Assembly: GCA_017303335.1 (NCBI GenBank)
Contig: JAFLBK010000004.1
Coordinates: 124,001-188,000 of the forward strand
Length of the DNA stretch: 64,000 nt
Direction of reading: 5' to 3'
Origin: Chitinophagales bacterium
GTDB taxonomy: Bacteria; Bacteroidota; Bacteroidia; Chitinophagales; Chitinophagaceae
This document shows, in pieces, positions 16,324 through 25,155 of the stretch. A model generated the notes under the pieces. The model was not told the origin of the DNA. It did not search any database and saw nothing but the letters and a program-made list of their open reading frames with translations. A program made the translations under genes and the position numbers. How positions within the stretch are numbered: position 1 is the stretch's first letter; each line of letters starts with the position of its first letter.

Positions 16324-18654
16324 TTATATCTCCTCAAATGATAATTCAACCAACTCGGTTTCGAGTTCTGCCTTTCTCTTTTTTTGACCTATTAAGTGTT
16401 CTTTATCAAAACTGAATTCTGTATAAATGCTATTTTCTATTGCAATCTTTTTTTGATAAAAGTATTGTTTTGGGTCCAATGAATGGCCTAAGATAGCTAA
16501 ATATAAATATGATATTATGGTTAGACCTAGCGATAGAAGATATGTGTAAGGTTCCATTTTATCCCATCCAATTCTATAAATTAAATAGCAATTGATAAGA
16601 AAAAACAGAACGGGAATAATTGAAAGATGCCATTTATGAATATTGACTTTTTTATCAATTATTGTTAAGAGTGGCCTTTCTGAATTTTCTAAAGTCATTA
16701 TTGATAAATCTATTTCCTCCAATAGCGCTTTTTTTAATTCAATTGTCTTTTCTAATGTAAACTTAGCCTGTTCTTGATTTAGTTTTTGAAGATGATCTTC
16801 TATTGATTCTTTTTCTATGATTTTATTTATTAAGTCATTAATTTCAATTTTCTTTTCCAGTAAAATGCTGTCTTTCTCCTTTGCAATTTGTACTTTTGCA
16901 CTTTTCTCTTTCAATAAAGCTTCTTCAGTAAACTTTTTTTGGTTAGTAATTTCGTTTTCTAGGCTATCCCTCTGGTGTTTTAAATCTTGTATTTCTTTTG
17001 ATATTTCAGACTTGATAAATTCATCAACTGAATTGTCTTCCTCATGCCTGGAGAGTTCTTCTAAAAAGAGTTCTTTTTTAATAATACTGCAAATTACATC
17101 TTCATCGTCAATGCCTAAATTTTTAAAGTATGTTAAGGATTTTTGTGTAAGAATTGTTCTTTCTTTTTCAGACTCACTTTCTTTATGAACCGTTGGAGCA
17201 GTTAATGATGATATAAATGCTTTTCTGTAGTTGTTCGTAATAATTGGAATGAATGGACGAATTTTCTTGATGAAAAGAGACGGCATCATGAAGTTGGGAT
17301 TTATAACTTCATGCATACCTTGTCCTTCTTTTCTTAATAAGTACTGGTCAAAATAAATCAAGCTTCTATCTGTGGTCAAACAGATGTACTTTAAAAAATC
17401 TTTTGAAAATCTTTCTTTTAATATTTTTATAACTTCTCGCAAGTAGACATCGTGTTCGATTTTGAAATCATCTTTCACTAAGCGTACTGATGATCCTTTT
17501 GCCTCGTATAAGTTATTGTAATAGCGTTGATAGTCATAGTATTCGGATACTTTTTTATCAAAATACTCTTGATCTTCTTCAAGCTTTGCGAATTTATAGT
17601 TATACAACTGAATGCCATGTTGATTTAATATTGTACTTGCATAGGTGATATTGTCTGCGGGATGTGGGAAGTCGCTGTTCCTTAGAAGATTTTCATAATA
17701 CTGCTTTGCTAATGCATCAAGATTATTTGAGGCAATCATTGCTCTTATCTGGCTTTCCTTAAATTTTTCTCTTGATATTAAATTCTCAAGCGGTTTTTTT
17801 GCCTTTTGAAGTTCCTTGTAAGTTCTTGGAAGATATACAATACGGAAGTCAATAATTTTATCTTTGGCTAATCGAACTATTTCTGATATTGCAGATTTTT
17901 CTTGATGTATATGTAAGTTGAGGTCTGTATATAAAACATTAGTGTCGGCTATTACAATAAGATTTTTGATTTGGAGTTCATTGATTTTCTCATACTCATG
18001 TTTCTCTATGCCCAGGGAGTAAAACTTTTCTGCACGAGATGCTAATCCATTAAGGTGCCTTAATTCAGCCTCGCTCATTCTTTCGGGATATTCGACAATT
18101 ATACGCTTGAAAATTGCATATAAGTAATCAGACCCTAATTTTTCTCTAAATTGTTCTATCAAATTATCATTTTGAGGTAAAATATCTTTCTTGTAGGGTA
18201 AGAAAATGTCAATAGCTTTTCGACCAAACAATAAAAAACTCTCTAGTAAATATTCATTGTAAAATTCCCAGAGTTTGTGTATTATCTCTTTGCCAAGATT
18301 TTCTTCGAGGATATTTAGGGTATTTCGTTCAAAGGATTCAAATCTTTTGTCTCTATTATCTTTACTCCTAACAATATTGGTATAAATTTGAGCTATTGTA
18401 TTATCTGATAATTTAAATGTGTCACCAATAACTAGAATCTGATTGCTTTCAGCGAGAATTTGTAAACATTTTTCAACTTCATATTTTATAGGTTCTAGAT
18501 GAAATAGTTCTTTGATCAGGGAGACAATATTTGAAATAGTAATACCGCCATTAGCTTTATATAGGACAGTCAACACCAAATCTGACAACATTTTCTCTCG
18601 GTTATCAGATCTCGCGTTGAATAAGACTGATATTAGTTTGTCAATATTTTCCAT
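16324..18654 (-). CDS. PIN-domain, coiled-coil, two-helix membrane protein in an AT-rich islet (candidate defence gene)
   Basis: The 776-residue protein matches no family I can name. Residues 20-90 read like a winged-helix domain (GGITISNIVSLIKEL, then a GDTFKLSD wing). Residues 230-440 contain a PIN-type nuclease core: Asp237 in VIADTNVLY, Glu281 in TYKELQK, Asp402 in HDVYLREV and Asp429 in CLTTDRSL, all four acids in the expected order, with an insertion in the middle. Residues 540-660 form a long charged coiled coil. Two membrane helices (about 677-696 and 704-723) follow, then a cytoplasmic tail. PIN domains cut RNA. The gene is far more AT-rich than both neighbours, which points to recent acquisition. 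A membrane-tethered, sensor-controlled RNase is a plausible anti-phage role, by inference only. Confidence 0.75.
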   Translation of the reverse strand: MENIDKLISVLFNARSDNREKMLSDLVLTVLYKANGGITISNIVSLIKELFHLEPIKYEVEKCLQILAESNQILVIGDTFKLSDNTIAQIYTNIVRSKDNRDKRFESFERNTLNILEENLGKEIIHKLWEFYNEYLLESFLLFGRKAIDIFLPYKKDILPQNDNLIEQFREKLGSDYLYAIFKRIIVEYPERMSEAELRHLNGLASRAEKFYSLGIEKHEYEKINELQIKNLIVIADTNVLYTDLNLHIHQEKSAISEIVRLAKDKIIDFRIVYLPRTYKELQKAKKPLENLISREKFKESQIRAMIASNNLDALAKQYYENLLRNSDFPHPADNITYASTILNQHGIQLYNYKFAKLEEDQEYFDKKVSEYYDYQRYYNNLYEAKGSSVRLVKDDFKIEHDVYLREVIKILKERFSKDFLKYICLTTDRSLIYFDQYLLRKEGQGMHEVINPNFMMPSLFIKKIRPFIPIITNNYRKAFISSLTAPTVHKESESEKERTILTQKSLTYFKNLGIDDEDVICSIIKKELFLEELSRHEEDNSVDEFIKSEISKEIQDLKHQRDSLENEITNQKKFTEEALLKEKSAKVQIAKEKDSILLEKKIEINDLINKIIEKESIEDHLQKLNQEQAKFTLEKTIELKKALLEEIDLSIMTLENSERPLLTIIDKKVNIHKWHLSIIPVLFFLINCYLIYRIGWDKMEPYTYLLSLGLTIISYLYLAILGHSLDPKQYFYQKKIAIENSIYTEFSFDKEHLIGQKKRKAELETELVELSFEEI

Positions 18655-18869
18655 ATGATGTTTGCGGTTTTAAGTTTCCTGAAAGGATATGTTGAAAATA
18701 AATATTATGTTATTTGCTTTTATTTGCAAGAAAGACTTTAGAATCTTATACATTTCTATCATTTCGTTTCACTTACTTTAGTTGATACACTACTCTTAGA
18801 GTGAACCTATTAAGTTGGATATCTTTTCTCATAGAAACTTGACTCGTAAAAAATCCCGCATTTTTAAGC

Positions 18870-18877
18870 TAATTTTG
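18870..18877 (+). promoter_or_regulatory. Putative -7 element of the lepA promoter
   Basis: TAATTTTG matches the Bacteroidota -7 consensus TAnnTTTG and lies 27 bases before the lepA ATG. No TTTG -33 element at the right distance was found, so this is a half-match. Confidence 0.45.
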
Positions 18878-18903
18878 CCCATTCTAAACGAGGAAATACG
18901 TAC

Positions 18904-20691
18904 ATGAAGAACATCCGGAATTTTTGCATCATCGCCCATATTGACCACGGAAAATCCACCCTGGCTGACCGGCTCCTGGAACATACCAAAACCATCAGCG
19001 AACGTGATATGCAGGCGCAGGTGCTCGATGATATGGACCTGGAACGGGAGAAAGGCATTACGATCAAGAGCCATGCGATACAGATCAATTACCCCTTCAG
19101 GGGCGAAACCTATACCCTTAACCTGATCGATACGCCGGGGCATGTCGACTTCAGCTATGAAGTGAGCCGGGCGCTGGCAGCCTGCGAAGGAGCCCTGCTT
19201 TTAGTGGATGCTACCCAGGGAATCCAGGCGCAGACAATCAGCAATTTATACCTCGCACTTGAAAATGATCTTGAGATTATACCCGTGATCAATAAGATCG
19301 ATATGGATGGCGCCAAGATCCCCGAAGTGAAGGATCAGATCATCGACCTGATCGGGTGTAAAGAGGAAGAAATACTGCTTGCCAGCGGCAAAAGCGGCAT
19401 CGGTATCGAAGAAATACTCCAGGCCATTGTAGAACGGATACCGGCGCCCAAGGGCGATCCCAATGCGCCGTTGCAGGCCCTGATCTTCGACAGCGTGTTC
19501 AACAGTTTCCGGGGTATCATCGTATACTACCGCATCTTCAACGGGAGCATCAAAAAAGGCGATAAGATCAAATTCTTCAGCACCGACCAGGAATACTTTG
19601 CCGACGAGGTGGGTATCCTGAAACTGGGCATGGAGGAAAAAACGCAGGTGAACTGCGGTGATGTGGGTTATATCATCACCGGTATCAAAAATGCCAAAGA
19701 GGTAAAAGTGGGTGATACCATCACGACTGTGGTAAATCCAACCCAGACCCGCATTGATGGTTTTGAAGAAGTGAAACCCATGGTGTTCGCGGGCATCTTC
19801 CCGGTCAATACCGACGATTTCGAGGAATTGCGGGATTGCATGGAGAAACTGCAACTCAACGACGCATCCCTCACCTTCGAGCTCGAAACATCCCAGGCGC
19901 TTGGATTTGGTTTCCGGTGTGGATTCCTGGGCTTGTTGCACATGGAGATCATCCAGGAACGGCTCGAACGGGAGTTCAACCAAACCGTGATCACCACGGT
20001 TCCCAACGTTAGTTTCCTGGCCACCACCAACAAGGGTGAAAAAGTGGTGGTGAACAATCCCGCCGAAATGCCCGACCCGACAAGGATCGACCATATCGAC
20101 GAGCCGTTCATCAAGGCGCAGATCATTACCAAACCCGAATACATCGGCAATATCATGACCCTTTGCATCGGCAAACGGGGTATTCTTACGCACCAGGGGT
20201 ATCTTACCACCACCCGGGTGGAGTTAACCTTTGAGATGCCGCTCACCGAGATCGTGTTCGATTTCTACGATAAACTCAAATCACAAACCCGCGGTTACGC
20301 TTCCTTCGACTATCATCCGCTCGACATGCGGGAAAGCGATATCGTGAAAATGGATATCCTGCTCAACGGTGATAAAGTAGACGCGTTGAGCGCTTTGATC
20401 CACCGCAGCCGCAGCCAGGATTTCGGCCGCAAGCTCTGCGAAAAACTGAAAGAACTGTTACCCCGCCAGCAATTCCAGATCGCCATCCAGGCCGCCATCG
20501 GCGCCAAAGTGATCGCCCGGGAGAATATCAGCGCCATGCGCAAAGACGTTACCGCCAAATGTTACGGCGGCGATATCAGCCGTAAACGTAAACTGCTGGA
20601 AAAGCAGAAGGAAGGTAAGAAGCGCATGCGCCAGATCGGTAACGTGGAAGTGCCGCAGGAAGCTTTCCTGGCGGTGCTCAAACTCGACTGA
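18904..20691 (+). CDS. lepA: Elongation factor 4 (LepA), ribosomal back-translocase GTPase
   Basis: The 595-residue length is standard. The G1 loop [15 protein letters not shown], the effector region [17 protein letters not shown] (G3) and NKIDMDGA (G4) are all present, as is the LepA-type C-terminal domain with the basic end [19 protein letters not shown]. LepA binds the ribosome and GTP and assists translation and ribosome assembly under stress. It marks the right border of the AT-rich islet. Confidence 0.98.
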   Translation: MKNIRNFCIIAHIDHGKSTLADRLLEHTKTISERDMQAQVLDDMDLEREKGITIKSHAIQINYPFRGETYTLNLIDTPGHVDFSYEVSRALAACEGALLLVDATQGIQAQTISNLYLALENDLEIIPVINKIDMDGAKIPEVKDQIIDLIGCKEEEILLASGKSGIGIEEILQAIVERIPAPKGDPNAPLQALIFDSVFNSFRGIIVYYRIFNGSIKKGDKIKFFSTDQEYFADEVGILKLGMEEKTQVNCGDVGYIITGIKNAKEVKVGDTITTVVNPTQTRIDGFEEVKPMVFAGIFPVNTDDFEELRDCMEKLQLNDASLTFELETSQALGFGFRCGFLGLLHMEIIQERLEREFNQTVITTVPNVSFLATTNKGEKVVVNNPAEMPDPTRIDHIDEPFIKAQIITKPEYIGNIMTLCIGKRGILTHQGYLTTTRVELTFEMPLTEIVFDFYDKLKSQTRGYASFDYHPLDMRESDIVKMDILLNGDKVDALSALIHRSRSQDFGRKLCEKLKELLPRQQFQIAIQAAIGAKVIARENISAMRKDVTAKCYGGDISRKRKLLEKQKEGKKRMRQIGNVEVPQEAFLAVLKLD

Positions 20692-20772
20692 TCTTTCGCA
20701 TTTCCCACACACCTAATGAAGGTCATTGTATCCGCGGCAGGGATCCCATACCTTTATGCTCAAATCAATGTT

Positions 20773-21141
20773 ATGAGCAATTTTTCCCTGGACCCCGATA
20801 TGCGTATCGAAATAACGGCCCGCTTCATTGCCAAAGGTAATGATGTACCCCTGGCCGGCGCCGATTATGAAATGCGTCTTTTTGAAAAAGACCTGATGGA
20901 AGACGATTACCTGGGCCGGAGCCCGCTGGATGCGGGGGGCATGGCAAGGATATCATTCCGCCATGGCGATTACAAAGATTTTCTGAATCCCGAGACCGAA
21001 CCCGACCTGTATTTCGCACTTTACCGCGGCGATGCGCTGATCTTCCAGAGTAAGGTGATCCGCGACCTGGATGTACGGGGACTCGAAAAATTCAAAATGG
21101 GCGAGGGGGAAGTGGTTGACCTGGGAACTTATCTTGTTTAG
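20773..21141 (+). CDS. Hypothetical protein, 122 residues
   Basis: I do not recognise the family. The ATG at 20773 (MSNFSLDPDMRIEITARF) is preferred over an ATG at 20716, which would add an unrelated segment. The alternating pattern (IEITARFI, YEMRLFEKD, LYFALYRGD, QSKVIRD) suggests a small beta-sandwich similar to transthyretin- or C2-like folds. There is no signal peptide, so it is cytoplasmic. It follows lepA by 81 bases. Confidence 0.65.
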   Translation: MSNFSLDPDMRIEITARFIAKGNDVPLAGADYEMRLFEKDLMEDDYLGRSPLDAGGMARISFRHGDYKDFLNPETEPDLYFALYRGDALIFQSKVIRDLDVRGLEKFKMGEGEVVDLGTYLV

Positions 21142-21152
21142 CGGCAGGGAAC

Positions 21153-22133
21153 TTAGTTGTTGCCTTTCTTTTTGGGTTTGGTTGTTTCTTTCTTTTCTTC
21201 CGCGGGTGGTTCTCCACCGAGTTTGTCTTCCATCAGATTGCCATCCTGGTTGCGTATCGGGTTGGGCAATGGTTCCTGGCCGAGCGGGGTTACATAGTTG
21301 AATACTTTTTCAACATGGATCCATTTCCCGTTCTTCCATTTGAAGCCTTCATAATCGCCATCGCCTACGAGGGTCCATTTCTTCTTAGGATCCCCGGATT
21401 CGGACACAAGATGTTCTACAATGATCAGGTCAAGGTCCTTATCGTAGGTAAGCCGCGGACCAGCGTCCTTTTTATATTCCATCACATAACGGCTATGGGA
21501 TGTTTTGAAAACAGTATCCTCTTCGTAGCTGAAATAGCGCCCGCCGAAGGTAGGTTCATCATTGAGAAAATGCAGTACTTCGATGAATTTACGGCTGGTT
21601 GAGATCGTATTTTCGTCGTATCCCAGGAGGGTATAAAAATTCTGGTTGGCGCTTCTCTTTTGAATGATCTTGTAGTAGATGGCTCCCATCCAGCCTTTGT
21701 GATTGCCCACGGTGTCGGTGATATTGGTGGTCACATCCGATTTATCGATCAACCCGTATAGTTTCAGCGATCCATCCTGCGTACGCATCTGGATGGCGCC
21801 GTGTTGCCGTACCACGTTCGGGTTGATGACGAGCTGCCAGGTGAAGATCCGGAAACTGCTGTCGGGCGCATACAACCGCGAGATGGTTTCCAGCGAATCG
21901 AAGGGATAATAGAAGGAGTTGGGGGTCTTCAGGGCCCGTACCAGCATGCGGGTGAAAAGGCTGTCGGAAGTAAACCGGTCGTCGGAACTGATGCCCTGGA
22001 TGATCTTTACGGCAAGGGGCTTCAGGGAGTCTTCTTTTTGCTGCATCAGCTTCAGGTCGGGTCGGTTACCCGATTGAGAAAACGAAGCCAGGGAAAAGAA
22101 AGAGAAAATTGCCAGGACAGTGGGTTTCTTCAT
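21153..22133 (-). CDS. Secreted hypothetical protein with a charged C-terminal tail, 326 residues
   Basis: A signal peptide (MKKPTVLAIFSFFSLASFSQ) precedes about 265 residues that I cannot place in a named family, followed by a low-complexity tail of Pro, Glu and Lys (GGEPPAEEKKETTKPKKKG). The central region contains WMGAIYYKIIQKR and DLIIVEHLVSESGDPKKKW, seen in conserved Bacteroidota proteins of unknown function. It is transcribed toward the preceding small gene, and its start lies 66 bases below gmhB. Confidence 0.68.
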   Translation of the reverse strand: MKKPTVLAIFSFFSLASFSQSGNRPDLKLMQQKEDSLKPLAVKIIQGISSDDRFTSDSLFTRMLVRALKTPNSFYYPFDSLETISRLYAPDSSFRIFTWQLVINPNVVRQHGAIQMRTQDGSLKLYGLIDKSDVTTNITDTVGNHKGWMGAIYYKIIQKRSANQNFYTLLGYDENTISTSRKFIEVLHFLNDEPTFGGRYFSYEEDTVFKTSHSRYVMEYKKDAGPRLTYDKDLDLIIVEHLVSESGDPKKKWTLVGDGDYEGFKWKNGKWIHVEKVFNYVTPLGQEPLPNPIRNQDGNLMEDKLGGEPPAEEKKETTKPKKKGNN

Positions 22134-22199
22134 GCCTTAAAAATAATTATTCCTGCCACATATCGGCGGGAAAATAAATGCTGGTTGTGAAAAATTTAA

Positions 22200-22772
22200 C
22201 TAATGACACTGCAGCGCACGGGCAAGGGCGGGCAGCGATTCGTAGACAGCGTCGATGCGTTCATCGCCAAGGTTTACTTCGGGCCTGGTGGTTGGAAGGA
22301 AGATGGTTTTAATGCCCATATTCCGTCCGAATTGCATATCGCTTAAGGTATTGCCCACCATCAGGGCTTTGGAAAGATCGATGCCGGGGAAATCGCGGGT
22401 AGCCTGCAAACCCATACCGGGATTGGGTTTGCGGTTCGGACTGGTATCATCCAGGTCGGGACAGAAATAAATGCCGTCAACCCTTCCGCCCGCCTTTTCG
22501 ATCGCAGCTTTCATGTTGCGGTGAATAGCTTCCAGGTCTTCCAGCCTGGTAACACCTTTGCCAACGCCCCGCTGGTTGGTCACGATGATGATGTGCCTGA
22601 ATGTACGGGCGAATACAGCCATGGCGTCTTCCACACCCGGGTAAAAGACAAACTCATCCCAGGTATGGATATAATCCTTGTGCTTTTCATGGTTGATCAC
22701 CCCATCGCGGTCGAGGAAGAGTGTCCATGAATTGTCTATGGTATGCAGATCGATCAAAACGTTTTTCGTCAC
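22200..22772 (-). CDS. gmhB: D-glycero-D-manno-heptose 1,7-bisphosphate 7-phosphatase (HAD-IIIA family)
   Basis: The HAD motifs are FLDRDGVINHE (nucleophile and acid Asp), TNQRGVGKG (motif II) and the late acid pair in VGNTLSDMQFG. It removes the 7-phosphate from heptose 1,7-bisphosphate. It is the last gene of the heptose cluster, five bases after hddC. One difference from E. coli GmhB is that the zinc loop between motifs II and III is shortened to CPDLDDTSPNRKPNPG, with only one Cys left, so the usual Cys/His zinc site is missing. The 190-residue length is normal. Confidence 0.88.
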   Translation of the reverse strand: MTKNVLIDLHTIDNSWTLFLDRDGVINHEKHKDYIHTWDEFVFYPGVEDAMAVFARTFRHIIIVTNQRGVGKGVTRLEDLEAIHRNMKAAIEKAGGRVDGIYFCPDLDDTSPNRKPNPGMGLQATRDFPGIDLSKALMVGNTLSDMQFGRNMGIKTIFLPTTRPEVNLGDERIDAVYESLPALARALQCH

Positions 22773-22800
22773 AATTCTTAATTCGTAATCCTTAATTCAT
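22773..22800. repeat. Low-complexity TTAATTC repeat spanning the hddC end
   Basis: Three imperfect copies of an AATTCTTAATTC-like word occur in 28 bases. The block covers the gap between hddC and gmhB and the last eight codons of hddC, which therefore ends in ELRITN. A similar word lies inside the GT4 gene near 25695-25710. Confidence 0.6.
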
Positions 22801-23479
22801 GTTGCGCCCGCTCATAATCTTCGGGTATGCCGATGTCGATGAAATATTCATCCTGGATAAGCCCGAACATATTTCTCTGTGGGAAATACGCCTCCAGGTA
22901 TTCCTTTTCGAATGAAAATTTGACCGGAAGGTTTTCCTGCAGAAATCGTTTCGCATGCAATGCATAGATGCCGCCGTTGATGAAACCAGCTTCGTAATAC
23001 TGCTTTTCCTTGAAGGCGATGATCCGGTGATCGGCCTGCAGTTCAACCACGCCATAGCGGTCGAACTGTATCATAGGTTTCAGCGAAAGGGTGCAATCGG
23101 CCTTATTATCCTGGTGAAAACGGGAAAGCCTGTCCAGGTCGATATTGAAAAAAGTGTCTCCGTTCAGGATCAGCACATGCTCGCCGGATGCCTTACTGCA
23201 GGCCAGTTTGATGGCGCCTCCTGTTCCCAGGGGTTCGTCTTCTACCACACTGCTGATGTGCAGTGAAGGGTATTGTTCCTGCAGCCATGCTTCGATCGCT
23301 TCGTGTTTGTAACCGAGCGAGAAAATAAAGCGATCGACGCCGTTTCGCTTCAGCTGCTCGATAACAAAATAAAGAAAGGGCCTTCCGGCAACAGGCGCCA
23401 TGCATTTCGGCAGGTCCGAAACCACGGAACGCAACCGGGTTCCCAGTCCGCCCGCTAGTATGATCGCTTCGCGGATCAT
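22778..23479 (-). CDS. hddC: D-glycero-alpha-D-manno-heptose 1-phosphate guanylyltransferase
   Basis: The nucleotidyltransferase signature ILAGGLGTRLRSVVSDLPKCM at the N-terminus and the NGDTFFNIDLD metal-binding strand identify a sugar-phosphate nucleotidyltransferase. Its position between gmhA and gmhB, next to an HddA-type kinase, makes GDP-heptose synthesis the likely role. The ATG at 23479 overlaps the gmhA stop in an ATGA, which argues for this start over the ATG ten codons upstream. The last codons are formed by a TTAATTC repeat. Confidence 0.87.
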   Translation of the reverse strand: MIREAIILAGGLGTRLRSVVSDLPKCMAPVAGRPFLYFVIEQLKRNGVDRFIFSLGYKHEAIEAWLQEQYPSLHISSVVEDEPLGTGGAIKLACSKASGEHVLILNGDTFFNIDLDRLSRFHQDNKADCTLSLKPMIQFDRYGVVELQADHRIIAFKEKQYYEAGFINGGIYALHAKRFLQENLPVKFSFEKEYLEAYFPQRNMFGLIQDEYFIDIGIPEDYERAQHELRITN

Positions 23480-24048
23480 CCGAAATAACCGGCTTCTACC
23501 AGTTGGCAAATGATGTGACCCAGCATGATATGGCTTTCCTGGATACGGGGCGTATCCGCAGAGGGCACGTTGATGAGGTAATCGGATTGGTCTTTCATCT
23601 TTCCGCCGGTGGCGCCGGTGAAGCCGATGGTGATCATTCCTTTTTCTTTGGCCACAGCAAAAGCGTTGAGGATGTTCTTGCTGTTGCCGGATGTGCTTAA
23701 GCCGATCAGTACGTCGCCTTTATTGCCGATGCCTTTTACCAGGCGTGAGTAGATCACATCGTAGCTGTAATCGTTGGCTACGGCCGTAAGGTAAGAACTG
23801 TTGCAATGCAGGGCTTCGGCGGGCAAGGCATCGCGGTCGGTATAAAAACGCCCGCTGAATTCAGCCGCCAGGTGCTGGGAGTCGGCGGCGCTGCCGCCAT
23901 TGCCGCAGAACAATACCTTGTTCCCGTTCTTAAAGGCGGTGATGATCACAGCAACACAGTCCGCTACGGTTTTCAGCAGGGTTTCGTCTTTCAGTACGTC
24001 CTGCTTTACGGCGATGGAAGCCTGTACAATATCTTTTATCTGGTTCAT
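23476..24048 (-). CDS. gmhA: Phosphoheptose isomerase (sedoheptulose 7-phosphate isomerase)
   Basis: A single SIS domain of 190 residues. CGNGGSAADSQHLAAEFSGR carries the phosphate-binding Ser and a catalytic-site residue; LSTSGNSKNIL is the second SIS loop; and the C-terminal helix ESHIMLGHIICQLVE supplies the zinc-binding His and Gln/Glu. It converts sedoheptulose 7-phosphate to D-glycero-D-manno-heptose 7-phosphate. It lies nine bases below hddA and overlaps hddC by four. Confidence 0.95.
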   Translation of the reverse strand: MNQIKDIVQASIAVKQDVLKDETLLKTVADCVAVIITAFKNGNKVLFCGNGGSAADSQHLAAEFSGRFYTDRDALPAEALHCNSSYLTAVANDYSYDVIYSRLVKGIGNKGDVLIGLSTSGNSKNILNAFAVAKEKGMITIGFTGATGGKMKDQSDYLINVPSADTPRIQESHIMLGHIICQLVEAGYFG

Positions 24049-24057
24049 AGTTGTTGT

Positions 24058-25080
24058 TTAAACAGACCAGGTGGTGAGTCCGTGGCCCGTGAAAGAATAG
24101 TCCCGTACAACACCGCCAAAAGTATTCAATGTTTTTATTACGGCATGACGGGTATTGCCGGGGCAATAGAAGATCATAAAGCCACCGCCGCCCGCGCCGC
24201 TGATCTTTCCACCCGTGGCGCCGGCCGCTTTAGCGGCCATGTACACATTTTCAATCGTGTCGTTGCTGATGTTGGCGGCCATATTTCTTTTCTGTTCAAA
24301 TCCATAGTTCAGGATCACGCCGATCTCATCAAGCTTTCCCTGCAGCAGCGCTTCTTTCATCATCCTGGCCTGGTCTTTCAGGTGGTGCATGGCTTCGATG
24401 CTTTTCTCATTCTTCTCGTTCACGTTCTTCACCTGCTCTTTGATGATGGCGGCGCTTTCCCGGGATGTAGCGGTAAAATACAGCACCAGGTTGTTTTCAA
24501 GTTCGTGCAGGTATTCGGGTTTGATGCGCAGGGGGTTTACGATCACTTTGTCGCCGGCATAGAATTCCATGAAATTCACGCCGCCAAACGTAGCGGCATA
24601 CTGATCCTGTTTACCGCCCGCCAGTTTCAGGTCGTTCCGTTCGATGTCGTACGCGTACCGGGCAACGCTGTATTCGTCCATGCGGATCTTGCGCATTTCG
24701 AGGAAGGCGCCCAGTATGGCCACCACCAGGGTGGAAGAAGTACCGAGGCCTGAACCGGCCGGTGCGTCGACGAATGTACTGAGCCGAAATCCCTGCAACG
24801 GGGCAGGATGATCTTTCTGTATGCGGTTGTATACTCCTTTCAGCAGGTCGAGGGTGCCGTCGATGGGAAGCTGGTCGGTGAGTTCAAATCGTTGTTCTTC
24901 GTTCCGGTCGAATGCGTGGAGTATGATCTGTTTTTCATCCAGCGGTTCGATGCTGGCATAGGCCGAAAGGGATATCGTGGTATTGAGAATGGCCCCGCCG
25001 AACAGGTCGCTGTACGGACTTACATCCGTGCCGCCACCGGCCAGGCCAATGCGTAAAGGGGCTTTGCTTCGGTAGATCAT
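24058..25080 (-). CDS. hddA: D-glycero-alpha-D-manno-heptose 7-phosphate kinase (GHMP family)
   Basis: The 340-residue protein begins MIYRSKAPLRIGLAGGGTDV, the sugar-site signature of HddA-type kinases, and has the GHMP ATP loop DAPAGSGLGTSSTLVVAI and a C-terminal GAGGGGFMIFYCP motif. It phosphorylates heptose 7-phosphate at C1. The alpha-type kinase, rather than HldE, together with hddC points to GDP-linked heptose instead of the ADP-linked form used for enterobacterial LPS. Confidence 0.92.
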   Translation of the reverse strand: MIYRSKAPLRIGLAGGGTDVSPYSDLFGGAILNTTISLSAYASIEPLDEKQIILHAFDRNEEQRFELTDQLPIDGTLDLLKGVYNRIQKDHPAPLQGFRLSTFVDAPAGSGLGTSSTLVVAILGAFLEMRKIRMDEYSVARYAYDIERNDLKLAGGKQDQYAATFGGVNFMEFYAGDKVIVNPLRIKPEYLHELENNLVLYFTATSRESAAIIKEQVKNVNEKNEKSIEAMHHLKDQARMMKEALLQGKLDEIGVILNYGFEQKRNMAANISNDTIENVYMAAKAAGATGGKISGAGGGGFMIFYCPGNTRHAVIKTLNTFGGVVRDYSFTGHGLTTWSV

Positions 25081-25155
25081 GTAATCGTTTAAGGGCGCAA
25101 TTTACTGCAAAAAGTTCAGTGGTTCAGGAGTTGAAGATTGGCAATCGGCCCGCCG

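Noticed and set aside
16232..18760. Ten-base direct repeat CATTTCTATC on both sides of the PIN gene (16232-16241 and 18751-18760) as possible insertion footprint
   Set aside because: A ten-base match between two AT-rich stretches of about 200 bases is not rare; positions are not symmetrical to the gene ends.
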